A program made the translations under genes and the position numbers. A stretch of DNA of 17,791 nt, from positions 1-17,791 of the forward strand of contig JADFQT010000012.1 of NCBI GenBank assembly GCA_022561675.1, read 5' to 3'. Below are positions 6,305 through 13,328 of this stretch, in pieces. Under the pieces are notes generated by a model. The model saw only the letters and a program-made list of their open reading frames with translations. It was not told the origin of the DNA and did not search any database. This stretch comes from Chloroflexota bacterium (lineage in GTDB: Bacteria; Chloroflexota; Dehalococcoidia; Lucifugimonadales; UBA3495). Within the stretch, counting starts at the first letter, position 1. Every line of letters begins with the position of its first letter.

Positions 6305-8113
6305 ATGACCGCTACCAACCAGGAAACCTCTGCCGCCACCTTCACATCCGGCCCGTATGGCGGATATTCCCATCGTCCCATCGTCTGGGGCACCCGCGCC
6401 ATGGTCGGAGGGGGAACGCAGCTGACCGCCCAGGTCGGTATGCGCATCCTGTGGAAGGGGGGCAACGCGGTGGACGCGGCCGTGGCCACCGCCCTGGCCG
6501 CCGGAGTGATGGAGCCTACCGCCCACTACACCCTGGGAGGGGAAGTCGCCTTTCTTTTCTACGATCGTGGCGCGGGGGCCGTCCGGTCGGTGGTCGGCCA
6601 GGGTTGGGCCGCTGGCGGCGCGACGATCGATCGCTATATGGAAAAGTGGGGGGAGATACCCCCCGGTGTCCCCAGCACCACCGTGCCGGGCGTGGTGTCG
6701 GCCCTGCTGACCATGCTGGCCAACTACGGCACCATGAGCTTCGCCCAGGTGGTGGAGAGCGCCCTGGATTTCGCCAGCAACGGTTTTCCCGCGTACCAGC
6801 TCTTGAGCCGGGCAATCGGCAGCCCGGAGCGGATGTCAAACCTGCAAAAATATCCAGAATCGGCCCGCATTTACCTGCCCAACGGCGAACCGCCAGCCCT
6901 GGGAGCTATGTTCGTCCAGAAGGACTTGGGCCGAACTCTTTCCTTGATGGTTGGCGCGGAACAGCAATCATTGGGCAAGGGACTGACCCGTGCCTCGGCA
7001 ATCCGGGCGGCGCGGGACGTGTTCTACAAAGGGGACGTAGCGCATCGGATGGCCGAAGCTCTGGAGAGGTTGGGCGGTTTTTATACCTACGAAGACTTTG
7101 CTGAATACGAGTCTCCCCTGGAAGAACCCATATCCGTTAGCTATCGGGGTCACCAGATTTTCACCAACCGGACCTGGACTCAGGGGATAACCCTGCTGCA
7201 AACCTTGAACATTCTGGAAGGCTTTGACTTGGCAGCCCTGGGACACAACAGTCCGCAGGCGATCCACTTGCAGGTGGAGGCCTTGAAGCTGGCCCTCGCC
7301 GACCGGGAGCAATACGTGGGGGACCCGGCCTTCGTGGACGTGCCGGTGGAGGGACTGTTATCTCCGCAATACGCCGCGCTGCGGCGCACATTGATCAATC
7401 CCGACCGGGCTGAAGCCCAATACCCGCCCGGGGACCCCAGGAGGATGCTGGCCGCAGCCGAAGGTTGGCGGTCCAACGGATCCCGCCCAGCCCAAATGGA
7501 GCCGGAACCGGTGGGAGGAGACGGGGACGGTACTACCTATCTGTCGACCGTCGATGGCGAAGGCAATATGGTTTCCTGCACCCCCAGCAGCTTCGCCGGG
7601 CTGGCCCAGGGCATGATCCTGGGCGACACCGGAATCCTGATTAACTGCCGCGGCTGCTACTTCTGGCTGGACGAGAAAAACCCCAACAGCCTGGCGCCCC
7701 GCAAGCGGCCTCGCACCACCCCGTGTACTTTCATAGTTTTGAAGGACGGCCAGCCCTTCATGACTTTGGGGACTCCCGGCGGGGATAGCCAGCCCCAGAG
7801 CAACCTGCAGGTCTTTAACAACATGGTCGACTTCGGGATGAACGTGCAGGAAGCGGTGGAGGCTCCCAGATTTTGCTCCTACAGCTTCCCCCGGTCTCCC
7901 TGGCCCCATCGGGAATATCCCAACCGGCTGGAGATGGAGGGCCGGGTCTCGGAAGACCTGGTGGATTCGTTACGGGACCGGGGACATGAGGTGGAAGTGA
8001 TAGCACCCTGGGGCGTCCGCAACGGCTTTGCCCCCATACTCGTCAATCCGGAAACCGGCGTGTATCACGGCGGCGCGGACCCCAGAAAAGAAACGGTGAT
8101 GCTTGGGTGGTAG
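6305..8113 (+). CDS. Gamma-glutamyltransferase-family Ntn hydrolase, substrate unclear
   Basis: The product has 602 residues. GGT-family precursors cleave themselves before a Thr that becomes the nucleophile; here this is Thr410 in Gly-Thr-Thr-Tyr, followed by Val-Asp-x-x-Gly-Asn. Other GGT blocks are Gly-Gly-Asn-Ala-Val-Asp-Ala (52-58), a Thr-Thr pair (471-472) where E. coli GGT has Ser-Ser, and the oxyanion Pro-Gly-Gly (491-493). The Arg that binds the gamma-glutamyl carboxylate in E. coli (Arg-Glu-x-Ala-Pro) is absent: the matching stretch is Val-Gly-Gln-Gly-Trp (97-101). So it is probably not a true glutathione-cleaving GGT but another amide hydrolase. There is no signal peptide, which suggests a cytoplasmic enzyme. 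ATG 6305 follows AGGGGAGG. Confidence 0.9.
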   Translation: MTATNQETSAATFTSGPYGGYSHRPIVWGTRAMVGGGTQLTAQVGMRILWKGGNAVDAAVATALAAGVMEPTAHYTLGGEVAFLFYDRGAGAVRSVVGQGWAAGGATIDRYMEKWGEIPPGVPSTTVPGVVSALLTMLANYGTMSFAQVVESALDFASNGFPAYQLLSRAIGSPERMSNLQKYPESARIYLPNGEPPALGAMFVQKDLGRTLSLMVGAEQQSLGKGLTRASAIRAARDVFYKGDVAHRMAEALERLGGFYTYEDFAEYESPLEEPISVSYRGHQIFTNRTWTQGITLLQTLNILEGFDLAALGHNSPQAIHLQVEALKLALADREQYVGDPAFVDVPVEGLLSPQYAALRRTLINPDRAEAQYPPGDPRRMLAAAEGWRSNGSRPAQMEPEPVGGDGDGTTYLSTVDGEGNMVSCTPSSFAGLAQGMILGDTGILINCRGCYFWLDEKNPNSLAPRKRPRTTPCTFIVLKDGQPFMTLGTPGGDSQPQSNLQVFNNMVDFGMNVQEAVEAPRFCSYSFPRSPWPHREYPNRLEMEGRVSEDLVDSLRDRGHEVEVIAPWGVRNGFAPILVNPETGVYHGGADPRKETVMLGW

Positions 8114-8147
8114 GATAGCCCGGCCCAGGCAACCCCGGAGCGGATGA

Positions 8148-8222
8148 CCATGGTGCAGGGGCGCACGGCTGCGGGCGCCTACCTTTTGCCCCAGACCTTC
8201 CGCGATTAGCCCCCTGCATGGG
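8148..8222. repeat. Imperfect inverted repeat between convergent genes
   Basis: GCAGGGGC (8155-8162) pairs with GCCCCCTGC (8209-8217) with one bulge. The flanks extend as CATGGT and CATGG, and a smaller GCGC...GCGC hairpin lies inside. It sits between the convergent ends of the GGT-like gene and the minus-strand gene ending at 8244. It could block read-through, but no T-tract is present on either strand. Confidence 0.4.
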
Positions 8223-8243
8223 GATGCAAGCATCTCGTTATGT

Positions 8244-8951
8244 CTAATCCGGCAAGGCGGCGAACAAAGGGCAACCACTGGCGTATTGAACTACGCGGCC
8301 ATCGAAGGGGCCGCCCTCAGCCACGCAAACGCCATAATTGAGCAACGCGAGGGGGCCGTCAAGCTGGACGTAATACTCACAATCTTGGCAAGTCCCATCG
8401 CGGGGCTCGACAACAGGCTTCCCCCACCGGTCCGTTGCGGCATTCGCAAGCCGGATGGCCTTAGGTTCTTCCGAAGGATCATCGACCACATCATGCCCAT
8501 CCCCACGGACCAGACCATGTCGCTCATATTCAAGCAGCGTCCCATCTTTCAACCAGATTAACCACTCTCCATCCCCACTTGTTAGCCTCGACGTCTGGAG
8601 TTGAATCTCCTCTGAAAATTGCACGATAAGATCATTCTTGACCTCATCGTCCAGGGCGATGGCGACGATTTCCAGCCCTTTCAGGCGCCTGATGTATTTA
8701 TTGATAGCCCAATTACTCTGGTCACTTCCCACAAGTATTTTGGTCCGGGTTTGGACACGCCAGTTCCATTCGATTTGGAGGGTGACCTCGCCACGCTTTG
8801 ACCTGCGACGCCTGCCGGTGTCCCACGGTTGGAGGTCGCCCAATTCAAGGAATAGTGCGGACGCGCCTCCGTTCCAGACACGAGACACGGGCATGCCTAC
8901 AAGAGGACGGATCAACTCATAAAACTCAGTTCGAGAGATGGGCTTTCTCAC
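8244..8951 (-). CDS. Two-part protein with C-terminal DUF3027-like four-Cys motif
   Basis: The product has 235 residues, read from GTG 8949-8951. The N-terminal part (about 1-150) alternates short strands. Its Ala-Leu-Phe-Leu-Glu-Leu-Gly near 32-38, Trp-Asn-Trp-Arg near 62-65 and Trp-Leu-Ile-Trp near 130-133 resemble small beta-rich immunity-protein-like domains. That comparison is from memory and weak. The C-terminal part (185-235) has Cys188-x2-Cys191, Cys209 and Cys227, with Tyr-Gly-Val-Cys and Phe-Asp-Gly-Arg-Val-Val between. This resembles the DUF3027 zinc-type motif. The start is 15 nt after the stop of the alpha/beta hydrolase gene, with only a weak ribosome site, which suggests translational coupling. 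Function unknown. Confidence 0.7.
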   Translation of the reverse strand: MRKPISRTEFYELIRPLVGMPVSRVWNGGASALFLELGDLQPWDTGRRRRSKRGEVTLQIEWNWRVQTRTKILVGSDQSNWAINKYIRRLKGLEIVAIALDDEVKNDLIVQFSEEIQLQTSRLTSGDGEWLIWLKDGTLLEYERHGLVRGDGHDVVDDPSEEPKAIRLANAATDRWGKPVVEPRDGTCQDCEYYVQLDGPLALLNYGVCVAEGGPFDGRVVQYASGCPLFAALPD

Positions 8952-8966
8952 TGGAACTCAGCCGTT

Positions 8967-9812
8967 TTAGGCAGCCAGCCAGTTTTTTACCGCCTGGATG
9001 AACTCCTCCGGGTTGTCCTCGAAGACCATGTGTCCCGCCCGGCTGACCTCGACTACCTCCGCGGTGGGGATGGTTTCGACCATTCGGTCCGCCACTTCCC
9101 GGGGCAGCAGGTCGGTCTCGGCGCCCCGGACAATCAGGGTTGGGCACCCGATGCTGGGCAGCAGGGGCCACAGGTCCTCCGCCGGGGGCGCGGTGCCGTT
9201 CCGGCGCTGTTCCCGAATCGCCAGGTCGTAGCGCCAGCCAATCTTGCCATTGGCCAACTGCCTGGTGGCGTACTTTAACCGGCGTCGCAGGACCGAGTCG
9301 GAGGCGAAGCGATTGCCTCCGGCCATGTGCCTGACCACGGCCTCGAAGTCGTCGAACTCTTCCGGCACGTCGATCATCTCCTGGGTAATGCGCTGCCCGC
9401 CTTTGGGGTCCGCGGTAGGGCCCAGGTCCACGATGACCAGCTTCTGAAGCCGGTGGGAATGCCGCCCGGCGAAGGCCAGGCTATTGCGGCCTCCCATGGA
9501 ATGCCCCACCAGGATGAAGGAGTCCAGGCTCAGCGTATCGCAGAAGCCGACCAGGTCGGCCAAATAGGCGGCTCCCGAGTAATCGCCGTCGCCGGCCCAA
9601 TCGCTGTCGCCCCGGCCCCGCTGATCCAGCGCCAGCACGTGAAAGTCCTGGCACAGCGCCTGAGAAACGTCATCCCAGGAGTGGGCGTGGCCCCGCAGGC
9701 CGTGGAGGAGGAGGACGTTCGGCGCGCCCTGGTTGCCCCAATCCAGATAGTGGAGCTTCATCCCATTGTTTACCGTGACTGTCCGGTCCTGGGGTTGTAC
9801 TTTGGTCGTCAT
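8967..9812 (-). CDS. Alpha/beta hydrolase
   Basis: The product has 281 residues. The nucleophile elbow is Gly-His-Ser-Met-Gly-Gly with Ser105; the rest of the triad fits Asp234 (Gly-Ala-Glu-Thr-Asp) and His261 (Ala-Gly-His). The oxyanion segment His-Gly-Leu-Arg-Gly lies at 37-41, and Asp-Gln-Arg-Gly-Arg-Gly-Asp-Ser at 63-70 is typical of the haloperoxidase/esterase/C-C hydrolase branch. The substrate cannot be told. The frame is open to 9854, but ATG 9810-9812 is preferred: GGGAGG lies 7 nt upstream and the extra residues are unlike the family. There is no signal peptide. It follows the crotonase gene by 87 bp and is closely followed by the DUF3027-like gene, so the three are likely co-transcribed. 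Confidence 0.88.
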   Translation of the reverse strand: MTTKVQPQDRTVTVNNGMKLHYLDWGNQGAPNVLLLHGLRGHAHSWDDVSQALCQDFHVLALDQRGRGDSDWAGDGDYSGAAYLADLVGFCDTLSLDSFILVGHSMGGRNSLAFAGRHSHRLQKLVIVDLGPTADPKGGQRITQEMIDVPEEFDDFEAVVRHMAGGNRFASDSVLRRRLKYATRQLANGKIGWRYDLAIREQRRNGTAPPAEDLWPLLPSIGCPTLIVRGAETDLLPREVADRMVETIPTAEVVEVSRAGHMVFEDNPEEFIQAVKNWLAA

Positions 9813-9860
9813 GGCCTTGCCTCCCGTAATTTTATAGATATTATTGGGATTCAAACTGGT

Positions 9861-9880
9861 CCGCGCTGATCCGCGCTGGT
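9861..9880. repeat. Short tandem direct repeat CCGCGCTGRT x2
   Basis: CCGCGCTGAT and CCGCGCTGGT are adjacent in the gap between the crotonase and hydrolase genes. Similar CAGCGCGGAT-type short repeats occur in intergenic DNA of many genomes. A role is not known. Confidence 0.4.
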
Positions 9881-9899
9881 TCGAAGAAGATGACCAGGT

Positions 9900-10676
9900 T
9901 CAGCGACCCTTCCAGTTGGGCTTGCGTTTTTCAGCGAAAGCCAGCGGCCCTTCCTTGGAATCTTCGGTGGTCAGCAGCTGGTCGTACATATGATAGGTCA
10001 AAGAAGAGATGTCCTGGGTCGACATGTTCAACCCCCGATAGGCCAACTCCTTGAAATACTGAACAGCCAGGGGAGCGTTCTCCGCTATCTGCTCGGCAAT
10101 GATCATCGCCTCTTCCATTAGCCGCTCGCCCGGGACCACTTTGTTGAGGAAGCCCATGTCGTAGGCTCGCTGAGCGCTGACGGGCTGGGCGGTCATGCAG
10201 AGCTCCAGAACGGCGGACAGGGGAATCTGCTTGGACAAGATGGTGCCGAAGGGAGGCAGCAGGCTCCACTTGGTCTCGGTGATACCCAGCTTGGCGTCCT
10301 CGGCGGCCAGGCGCAGGTCGCACATTTGGGCGATGGACCAGCCACCGGCCAATGCGTAACCGTTGACCGCCGCTATCAGGGGTTTCCAGGTCTGGGGCCA
10401 CATGTAGGGCCGGTCCGGGTGCATGGAGTCCCTGGCTCGGGCTTGTACCCCTTCAGCGTTGTCCGAAGCCCGCTCTTTCAGGTCCCGGCCGGCACAGAAG
10501 GCGCGACCGGCACCGGTGATGATGGCGACGTAGGAGCCCTCCTCGCCATCGAACTGGGTGATGGCATCCGACAGATCACGGCGCAGCTGACGATTTATGG
10601 AGTTAAGGGCGTCGGGGCGGTTGAGGGTCATTATTACAACATTGCCCCGCTTCTCGTAAAGAACTGTTTCGGCCAT
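9900..10676 (-). CDS. Crotonase-fold protein (enoyl-CoA hydratase/isomerase family)
   Basis: The product has 258 residues, standard crotonase length. The CoA-thioester oxyanion hole is made by Ala-Phe-Cys-Ala-Gly-Arg-Asp-Leu (59-66) and Tyr-Ala-Leu-Ala-Gly-Gly (107-112). Against rat enoyl-CoA hydratase by eye, the Glu164 equivalent is kept (Glu134 in Gly-Ile-Thr-Glu), but the Glu144 equivalent is Ser114 (Gly-Gly-Trp-Ser-Ile-Ala). A classical two-Glu hydratase is therefore doubtful; an isomerase, hydrolase or lyase of the superfamily is as likely. ATG 10674-10676 with GGAAGGAG 8 nt upstream is chosen over an in-frame start at 10733, which would lie inside the hicA remnant. The alpha/beta hydrolase gene follows, which suggests joint catabolism of an acyl substrate (inference). 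Confidence 0.88.
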   Translation of the reverse strand: MAETVLYEKRGNVVIMTLNRPDALNSINRQLRRDLSDAITQFDGEEGSYVAIITGAGRAFCAGRDLKERASDNAEGVQARARDSMHPDRPYMWPQTWKPLIAAVNGYALAGGWSIAQMCDLRLAAEDAKLGITETKWSLLPPFGTILSKQIPLSAVLELCMTAQPVSAQRAYDMGFLNKVVPGERLMEEAMIIAEQIAENAPLAVQYFKELAYRGLNMSTQDISSLTYHMYDQLLTTEDSKEGPLAFAEKRKPNWKGR

Positions 10677-10707
10677 GATTCGTCTCCTTCCTGGCAAATT
10701 CGGAGTC

Positions 10708-10956
10708 CTAAAGCACCAACCTTCGCAGGTCATCTGGTGTCCACCCGGCGTCTGCGATCATGCTGTGCAGTGTCCCCGTTGGGAATTGTTCGCCGAGCCG
10801 ATGATAGGCTACAACGATGATAAGCTACGACCCGGCGCCGGCCGTCAGCATGACGGTATGTTCTGGGATCCCCCGGGTTCTTCGTAGCGCAAAATCATCC
10901 TTAGCTAAGGCCCTGATAAACTGACGTGCCGTGACTCCTCTCGGAGCTCCCCGCAC
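10708..10956 (-). pseudogene. hicA: Broken hicA toxin gene (frameshifted, stop at 10825-10827)
   Basis: Between hicB and the crotonase gene the minus strand encodes HicA in pieces. From GTG 10954-10956, which overlaps the hicB stop by one base, the first frame reads to Leu-Arg-Arg-Thr-Arg-Gly near 10870. Arg-Thr-Tyr-Arg-His-Ala-Asp-Gly-Arg-Arg and Val-Val-Ala-Tyr-His-Arg then continue in a shifted frame. The first frame resumes with Tyr-His-Arg-Leu-Gly-Glu and a typical HicA end (Gly-Thr-Leu-His-Ser-Met-Ile, Ala-Gly-Trp-Thr). One nt is missing at the Gly-Ser-His site, so the catalytic His is not readable. A 16-bp tandem duplication at 10800-10831 shifts the frame back, but the unshifted frame meets a stop at 10825-10827. 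HicA normally is an mRNA-cleaving toxin; this copy should be inactive. Confidence 0.82.
10800..10831. repeat. 16-bp tandem duplication inside the hicA remnant
   Basis: Plus-strand copies GATGATAGGCTACAAC (10800-10815) and GATGATAAGCTACGAC (10816-10831) match at 14 of 16 positions. Each encodes the Val-Val-Ala-Tyr-His segment of HicA on the minus strand. Sixteen is not a multiple of three, so the duplication shifts the frame. The two mismatches suggest the event is not very recent. Confidence 0.85.
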
Positions 10957-11222
10957 TAGACATTCACTACCACAGAAGGCGTGTCGAGTTCGACAACCCC
11001 CAAGTCTGGATCAACTTGAATGGTTTCACCGGACTCCAATAAATCTTCAACGTAGAGTTCAATGGCCTCTTGGATGATTACCAAGGTTTCCCCGGAAGTA
11101 TTGCCGGAAGAATGGCCCCAAGTGTGACAACCCTTCAGAGCGGGGCAAAATGCATGGTAAGCCCGGCCACCATCAGGAAAAGAATCTTCCTCAATCACAA
11201 TGCTGAAAATGTAAGATTTCAT
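10956..11222 (-). CDS. hicB: HicB-family antitoxin
   Basis: The product has 88 residues. It has the degenerate RNase H-like HicB core: an N-terminal strand, then Tyr-His-Ala-Phe-Cys-Pro-Ala-Leu-Lys-Gly-Cys-His-Thr-Trp-Gly (22-36) and the helix Ile-Gln-Glu-Ala-Ile-Glu-Leu-Tyr (50-57). A Ser/Gly-rich stretch at 37-44 looks longer than the usual Gly-x-Thr turn. No C-terminal helix-turn-helix or ribbon-helix-helix is visible, so own-promoter binding is doubtful. ATG 11220-11222 is chosen because the family similarity starts there and CAAGGAA lies upstream; the frame is open to 11288. Its TAG stop overlaps the GTG of the hicA remnant by one base (TAGTG), so the pair was translationally coupled. 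With hicA broken, this is an orphan antitoxin. Confidence 0.85.
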   Translation of the reverse strand: MKSYIFSIVIEEDSFPDGGRAYHAFCPALKGCHTWGHSSGNTSGETLVIIQEAIELYVEDLLESGETIQVDPDLGVVELDTPSVVVNV

Positions 11223-11256
11223 TGTTCTATTCCTTGGGCCTAACTTTTTCGCCAGC

Positions 11257-11592
11257 TTAGGCGTATTGTCCCAAGGGTATCCCCCCAATTACATGGATGT
11301 GCCCGTGGCTCTGGCTTTGCAGGCCGTCGGGCCCAAAGTTGGACAGAATCCGAAAGCCGTTGGGAGCATACATGCATCCCAGGTCCGTCGCCACCTTTCC
11401 CATCCGGTTCATCACCCCGTCGCTCCAAACCTCCAGCTGAGTCATGTGACTCTTGGGCATCACCAGCAGCATGAGCGGCACCCAGGTCAGCTTATTAACT
11501 ATGGCGATTATCTCTTCATCCACGTAGCGAATTCGGGCCGGTTCCTCTCCAGCCACAATACGGCAGAATACACAATTAGGTAGGGAAGTCAC
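11257..11592 (-). CDS. HIT family (histidine triad) protein
   Basis: The product has 111 residues. The histidine triad is Ser-His-Gly-His-Ile-His-Val (His96, His98, His100) followed by Ile-Gly-Gly. The N-terminal Cys7-x-x-Cys10 with His49 fits the zinc-binding HINT-like branch. HIT proteins hydrolyse nucleoside phosphoramidates or dinucleotides through a His nucleophile; the exact substrate is open. The start is GTG 11590-11592, with GAGGGGT seven nt upstream. The protein stops just after the triad and resembles a short HINT. It precedes hicB by 34 bp on the same strand and may share its transcript. Confidence 0.88.
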   Translation of the reverse strand: MTSLPNCVFCRIVAGEEPARIRYVDEEIIAIVNKLTWVPLMLLVMPKSHMTQLEVWSDGVMNRMGKVATDLGCMYAPNGFRILSNFGPDGLQSQSHGHIHVIGGIPLGQYA

Positions 11593-11709
11593 CGAATTTA
11601 CCCCTCGCCGTCAGATTTGCCCGGCAGGTCCGCCGGCACCCGGCTCTGCCGCCCGTCCTTTCGGGTCAGCCACCCCGCTGGAGGCCCCCTTCACAGCATC
11701 AGAATCTAA

Positions 11710-12222
11710 TTATTGAACACACGTATTTCTGTAGACCCGGACGCCGTCTTCGATGCTATCCAGTAGACACTCAGACAGTAGTCTACAGTTATATGTTAGC
11801 TCGGCCGGATTTTCCCCCTGCAACATTTTTATGACCACACCATCACCGGGTTCTTCAAATTGCCGGGCTGATATATAACCATCTTTTCTTGCGAGGATAT
11901 CTGCTGAATTGCCAATTCGGTAGGTGACTTGGAAATGCCCGTCTGGGTCACCCATGGCCCTAGATATATAGGATTTAAACCATATCACACCGCCCTTAAA
12001 CTCCAAAAAGCTTTGATTCACGACTATTTCGGCACTGGCCACGGGCTCATTTGTCTGGCAATCGACAACGCTCCCTGAGATGGTCTTTTCTCGAAAAGTA
12101 TACAAAATGCCCAGAGATATGATAACCAAAACGGCTACTATGACGATGAGAGCTGCCCATGAGAGCTTTGACCTTGAAATCCAGTTCGCCACGTTCTCGA
12201 TCAAATTGATTCGTTTTTCCAA
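11710..12222 (-). CDS. Membrane-anchored protein with carboxypeptidase-regulatory-like domain
   Basis: The product has 170 residues. A charged N-terminus is followed by one hydrophobic helix (about 20-42). The outer part starts with Ile-Ser-Gly-Ser-Val-Val-Asp-x-x-Thr-Asn-Glu-Pro-Val-Ala-Ser-Ala-Glu-Ile (48-66), then Asp-Pro-Asp-Gly-His-Phe (92-97) and Ala-Arg-Lys-Asp-Gly-Tyr (111-116). These are hallmarks of the small beta-sandwich carboxypeptidase-regulatory-like domain. Four Cys (54, 146, 152, 168) could form disulphides outside the membrane. The start is TTG 12220-12222 with a weak ribosome site. A strong promoter at 12279-12307 puts the transcript start about 50 nt upstream and supports it. 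By eye this gene is more AT-rich than its neighbours. The specific role is unknown. Confidence 0.72.
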   Translation of the reverse strand: MEKRINLIENVANWISRSKLSWAALIVIVAVLVIISLGILYTFREKTISGSVVDCQTNEPVASAEIVVNQSFLEFKGGVIWFKSYISRAMGDPDGHFQVTYRIGNSADILARKDGYISARQFEEPGDGVVIKMLQGENPAELTYNCRLLSECLLDSIEDGVRVYRNTCVQ

Positions 12223-12278
12223 GGCTCGCCGCTCAAGAGCAAGCTGAGCCCGCCCGGAACAACCGGCGCAGCCCGGTG

Positions 12279-12307
12279 ACTATAATTGGCGGGTAATTCC
12301 TTGTCAA
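12279..12307 (-). promoter_or_regulatory. Sigma70-type promoter for the minus-strand cluster
   Basis: On the minus strand TTGACA (12302-12307), a 17-bp spacer and TATAGT (12279-12284, 5 of 6 matches). It drives the membrane protein gene at 12222 and may read on into the HIT-hicB genes. On the plus strand the same stretch shows a TATAAT with no -35, so it is not clearly the mog promoter. Confidence 0.75.
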
Positions 12308-12383
12308 TGTGCCATCGATGCGCCAGATTTTCCCCAGGTCTTAGATTGAAGCGGCTGTGGTATCATGGGCTGGGGAGGCAGCT

Positions 12384-12875
12384 ATGTTTGGCTTAGCCGT
12401 TTTGACCGTCAGTACATCCGGCTTTCACGGCCAGCGCGAGGACACCAGTGGGGAGGCCATTAAACAGATTTTGGCTCCTCCCGAGTACCAAACCGTGCGG
12501 TACGAAGTGGTCTCCGATGAGCAAGAGACCATCGCCCAAAGAATGGCTGAGTGGGCCGATGACCCGGAAGTAGACCTGATAGTCAGCACCGGCGGCACCG
12601 GCTTGGGGCCGCGCGACGTAACGCCGGAGGCATGCCTCTCCATCATTGACCGGGAGGTTCCGGGGCTGGCGGAGGCCATGCGAGCGGAAACCCTGAGGTT
12701 CACCCCCATGGCCATGCTCAGCCGGTCGGTGGCCGGCATTCGCGGCAATACACTGATTATCACCCTGCCCGGCAGTCCCAAGGGGGTCAGAGAGACCCTG
12801 GATGTGGTTAAATCGGTGTTACCCCACGCTCTGGAGCTGCTCAAGCGGGAGTCGGTGAACGAGCACCCGGTTTAG
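12384..12875 (+). CDS. MogA/MoaB family molybdenum cofactor biosynthesis protein
   Basis: The product has 163 residues, the usual size for MogA/MoaB, which adenylylates molybdopterin before molybdenum insertion. Motifs are Val-Ser-Thr-Ser-Gly near the N-terminus, Ser-Thr-Gly-Gly-Thr-Gly-Leu-Gly-Pro-Arg-Asp-Val-Thr-Pro-Glu-Ala (molybdopterin site) mid-protein, and Leu-Pro-Gly-Ser-Pro-Lys-Gly near the C-terminus. The frame is open from GTG 12357, but ATG 12384 is chosen since GGGGAGG lies five nt upstream and the family starts there. No other moa/moe genes or molybdoenzymes are in the window. The downstream gene begins 43 bp later and is probably co-transcribed. MogA versus MoaB cannot be told from this alone. 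Confidence 0.9.
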   Translation: MFGLAVLTVSTSGFHGQREDTSGEAIKQILAPPEYQTVRYEVVSDEQETIAQRMAEWADDPEVDLIVSTGGTGLGPRDVTPEACLSIIDREVPGLAEAMRAETLRFTPMAMLSRSVAGIRGNTLIITLPGSPKGVRETLDVVKSVLPHALELLKRESVNEHPV

Positions 12876-12918
12876 ATTTTTTGGGCCCCAGGAGAGAGTC
12901 AGCAAGGAGACAGCCAGG

Positions 12919-13275
12919 ATGAGTAGCGGCTCGGAGCAAATCCCCGTCTACTGGCCCAGGGTGAAGGAGATTCTGGACGGTGTTATGAACAGGTGGGAAG
13001 AGAGGTGGGGTCGGGAGGGATATCCGGGAATTCACGAGTACTACTGGGAGACTTCTCAAAAATTGAAAGACTCGGTTCTGTCGGGCTACCGTTCCATTGA
13101 GCCGGGCGTGCCGGGAAAGGATACCTGGCTGGTTAAGGCCCTGGCCCGGGCGGTGGCCACCTACGGGAAGATGCCATTACGGGGTCCTTTCCTTGCCCGC
13201 ACCGAGGTGGAGGACATCATTACCTGGATCGACACCGGTATGCCTGAAGGGCCGCCAAAAGGATCTGAGGAATAA
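12919..13275 (+). CDS. Small unknown protein resembling a cytochrome c C-terminal helix
   Basis: The product has 118 residues, starting at ATG 12919 with AAGGAG nine nt upstream. I do not recognise the whole protein. The C-terminal part, Tyr-Gly-Lys-Met-Pro-Leu-Arg-Gly-Pro (82-90) followed by Val-Glu-Asp-Ile-Ile-Thr-Trp-Ile-Asp-Thr-Gly-Met-Pro (97-109), looks like the Met-ligand loop and last helix of c-type cytochromes (Met-Pro-Pro ... Ile-x-x-Trp-Ile-x-x-Gly). No CXXCH haem site and no signal peptide are present; the protein has no Cys at all. The N-terminal half is rich in Trp and Tyr. It follows the mog gene and is closed by a strong terminator. A haem-free relative or a coincidence are both possible. 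Confidence 0.7.
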   Translation: MSSGSEQIPVYWPRVKEILDGVMNRWEERWGREGYPGIHEYYWETSQKLKDSVLSGYRSIEPGVPGKDTWLVKALARAVATYGKMPLRGPFLARTEVEDIITWIDTGMPEGPPKGSEE

Positions 13276-13328
13276 TGGGGGGATAAGCCGTCCATGGTTC
13301 TGTCCGGTCCCCTGGAGCGATAAAGCAA

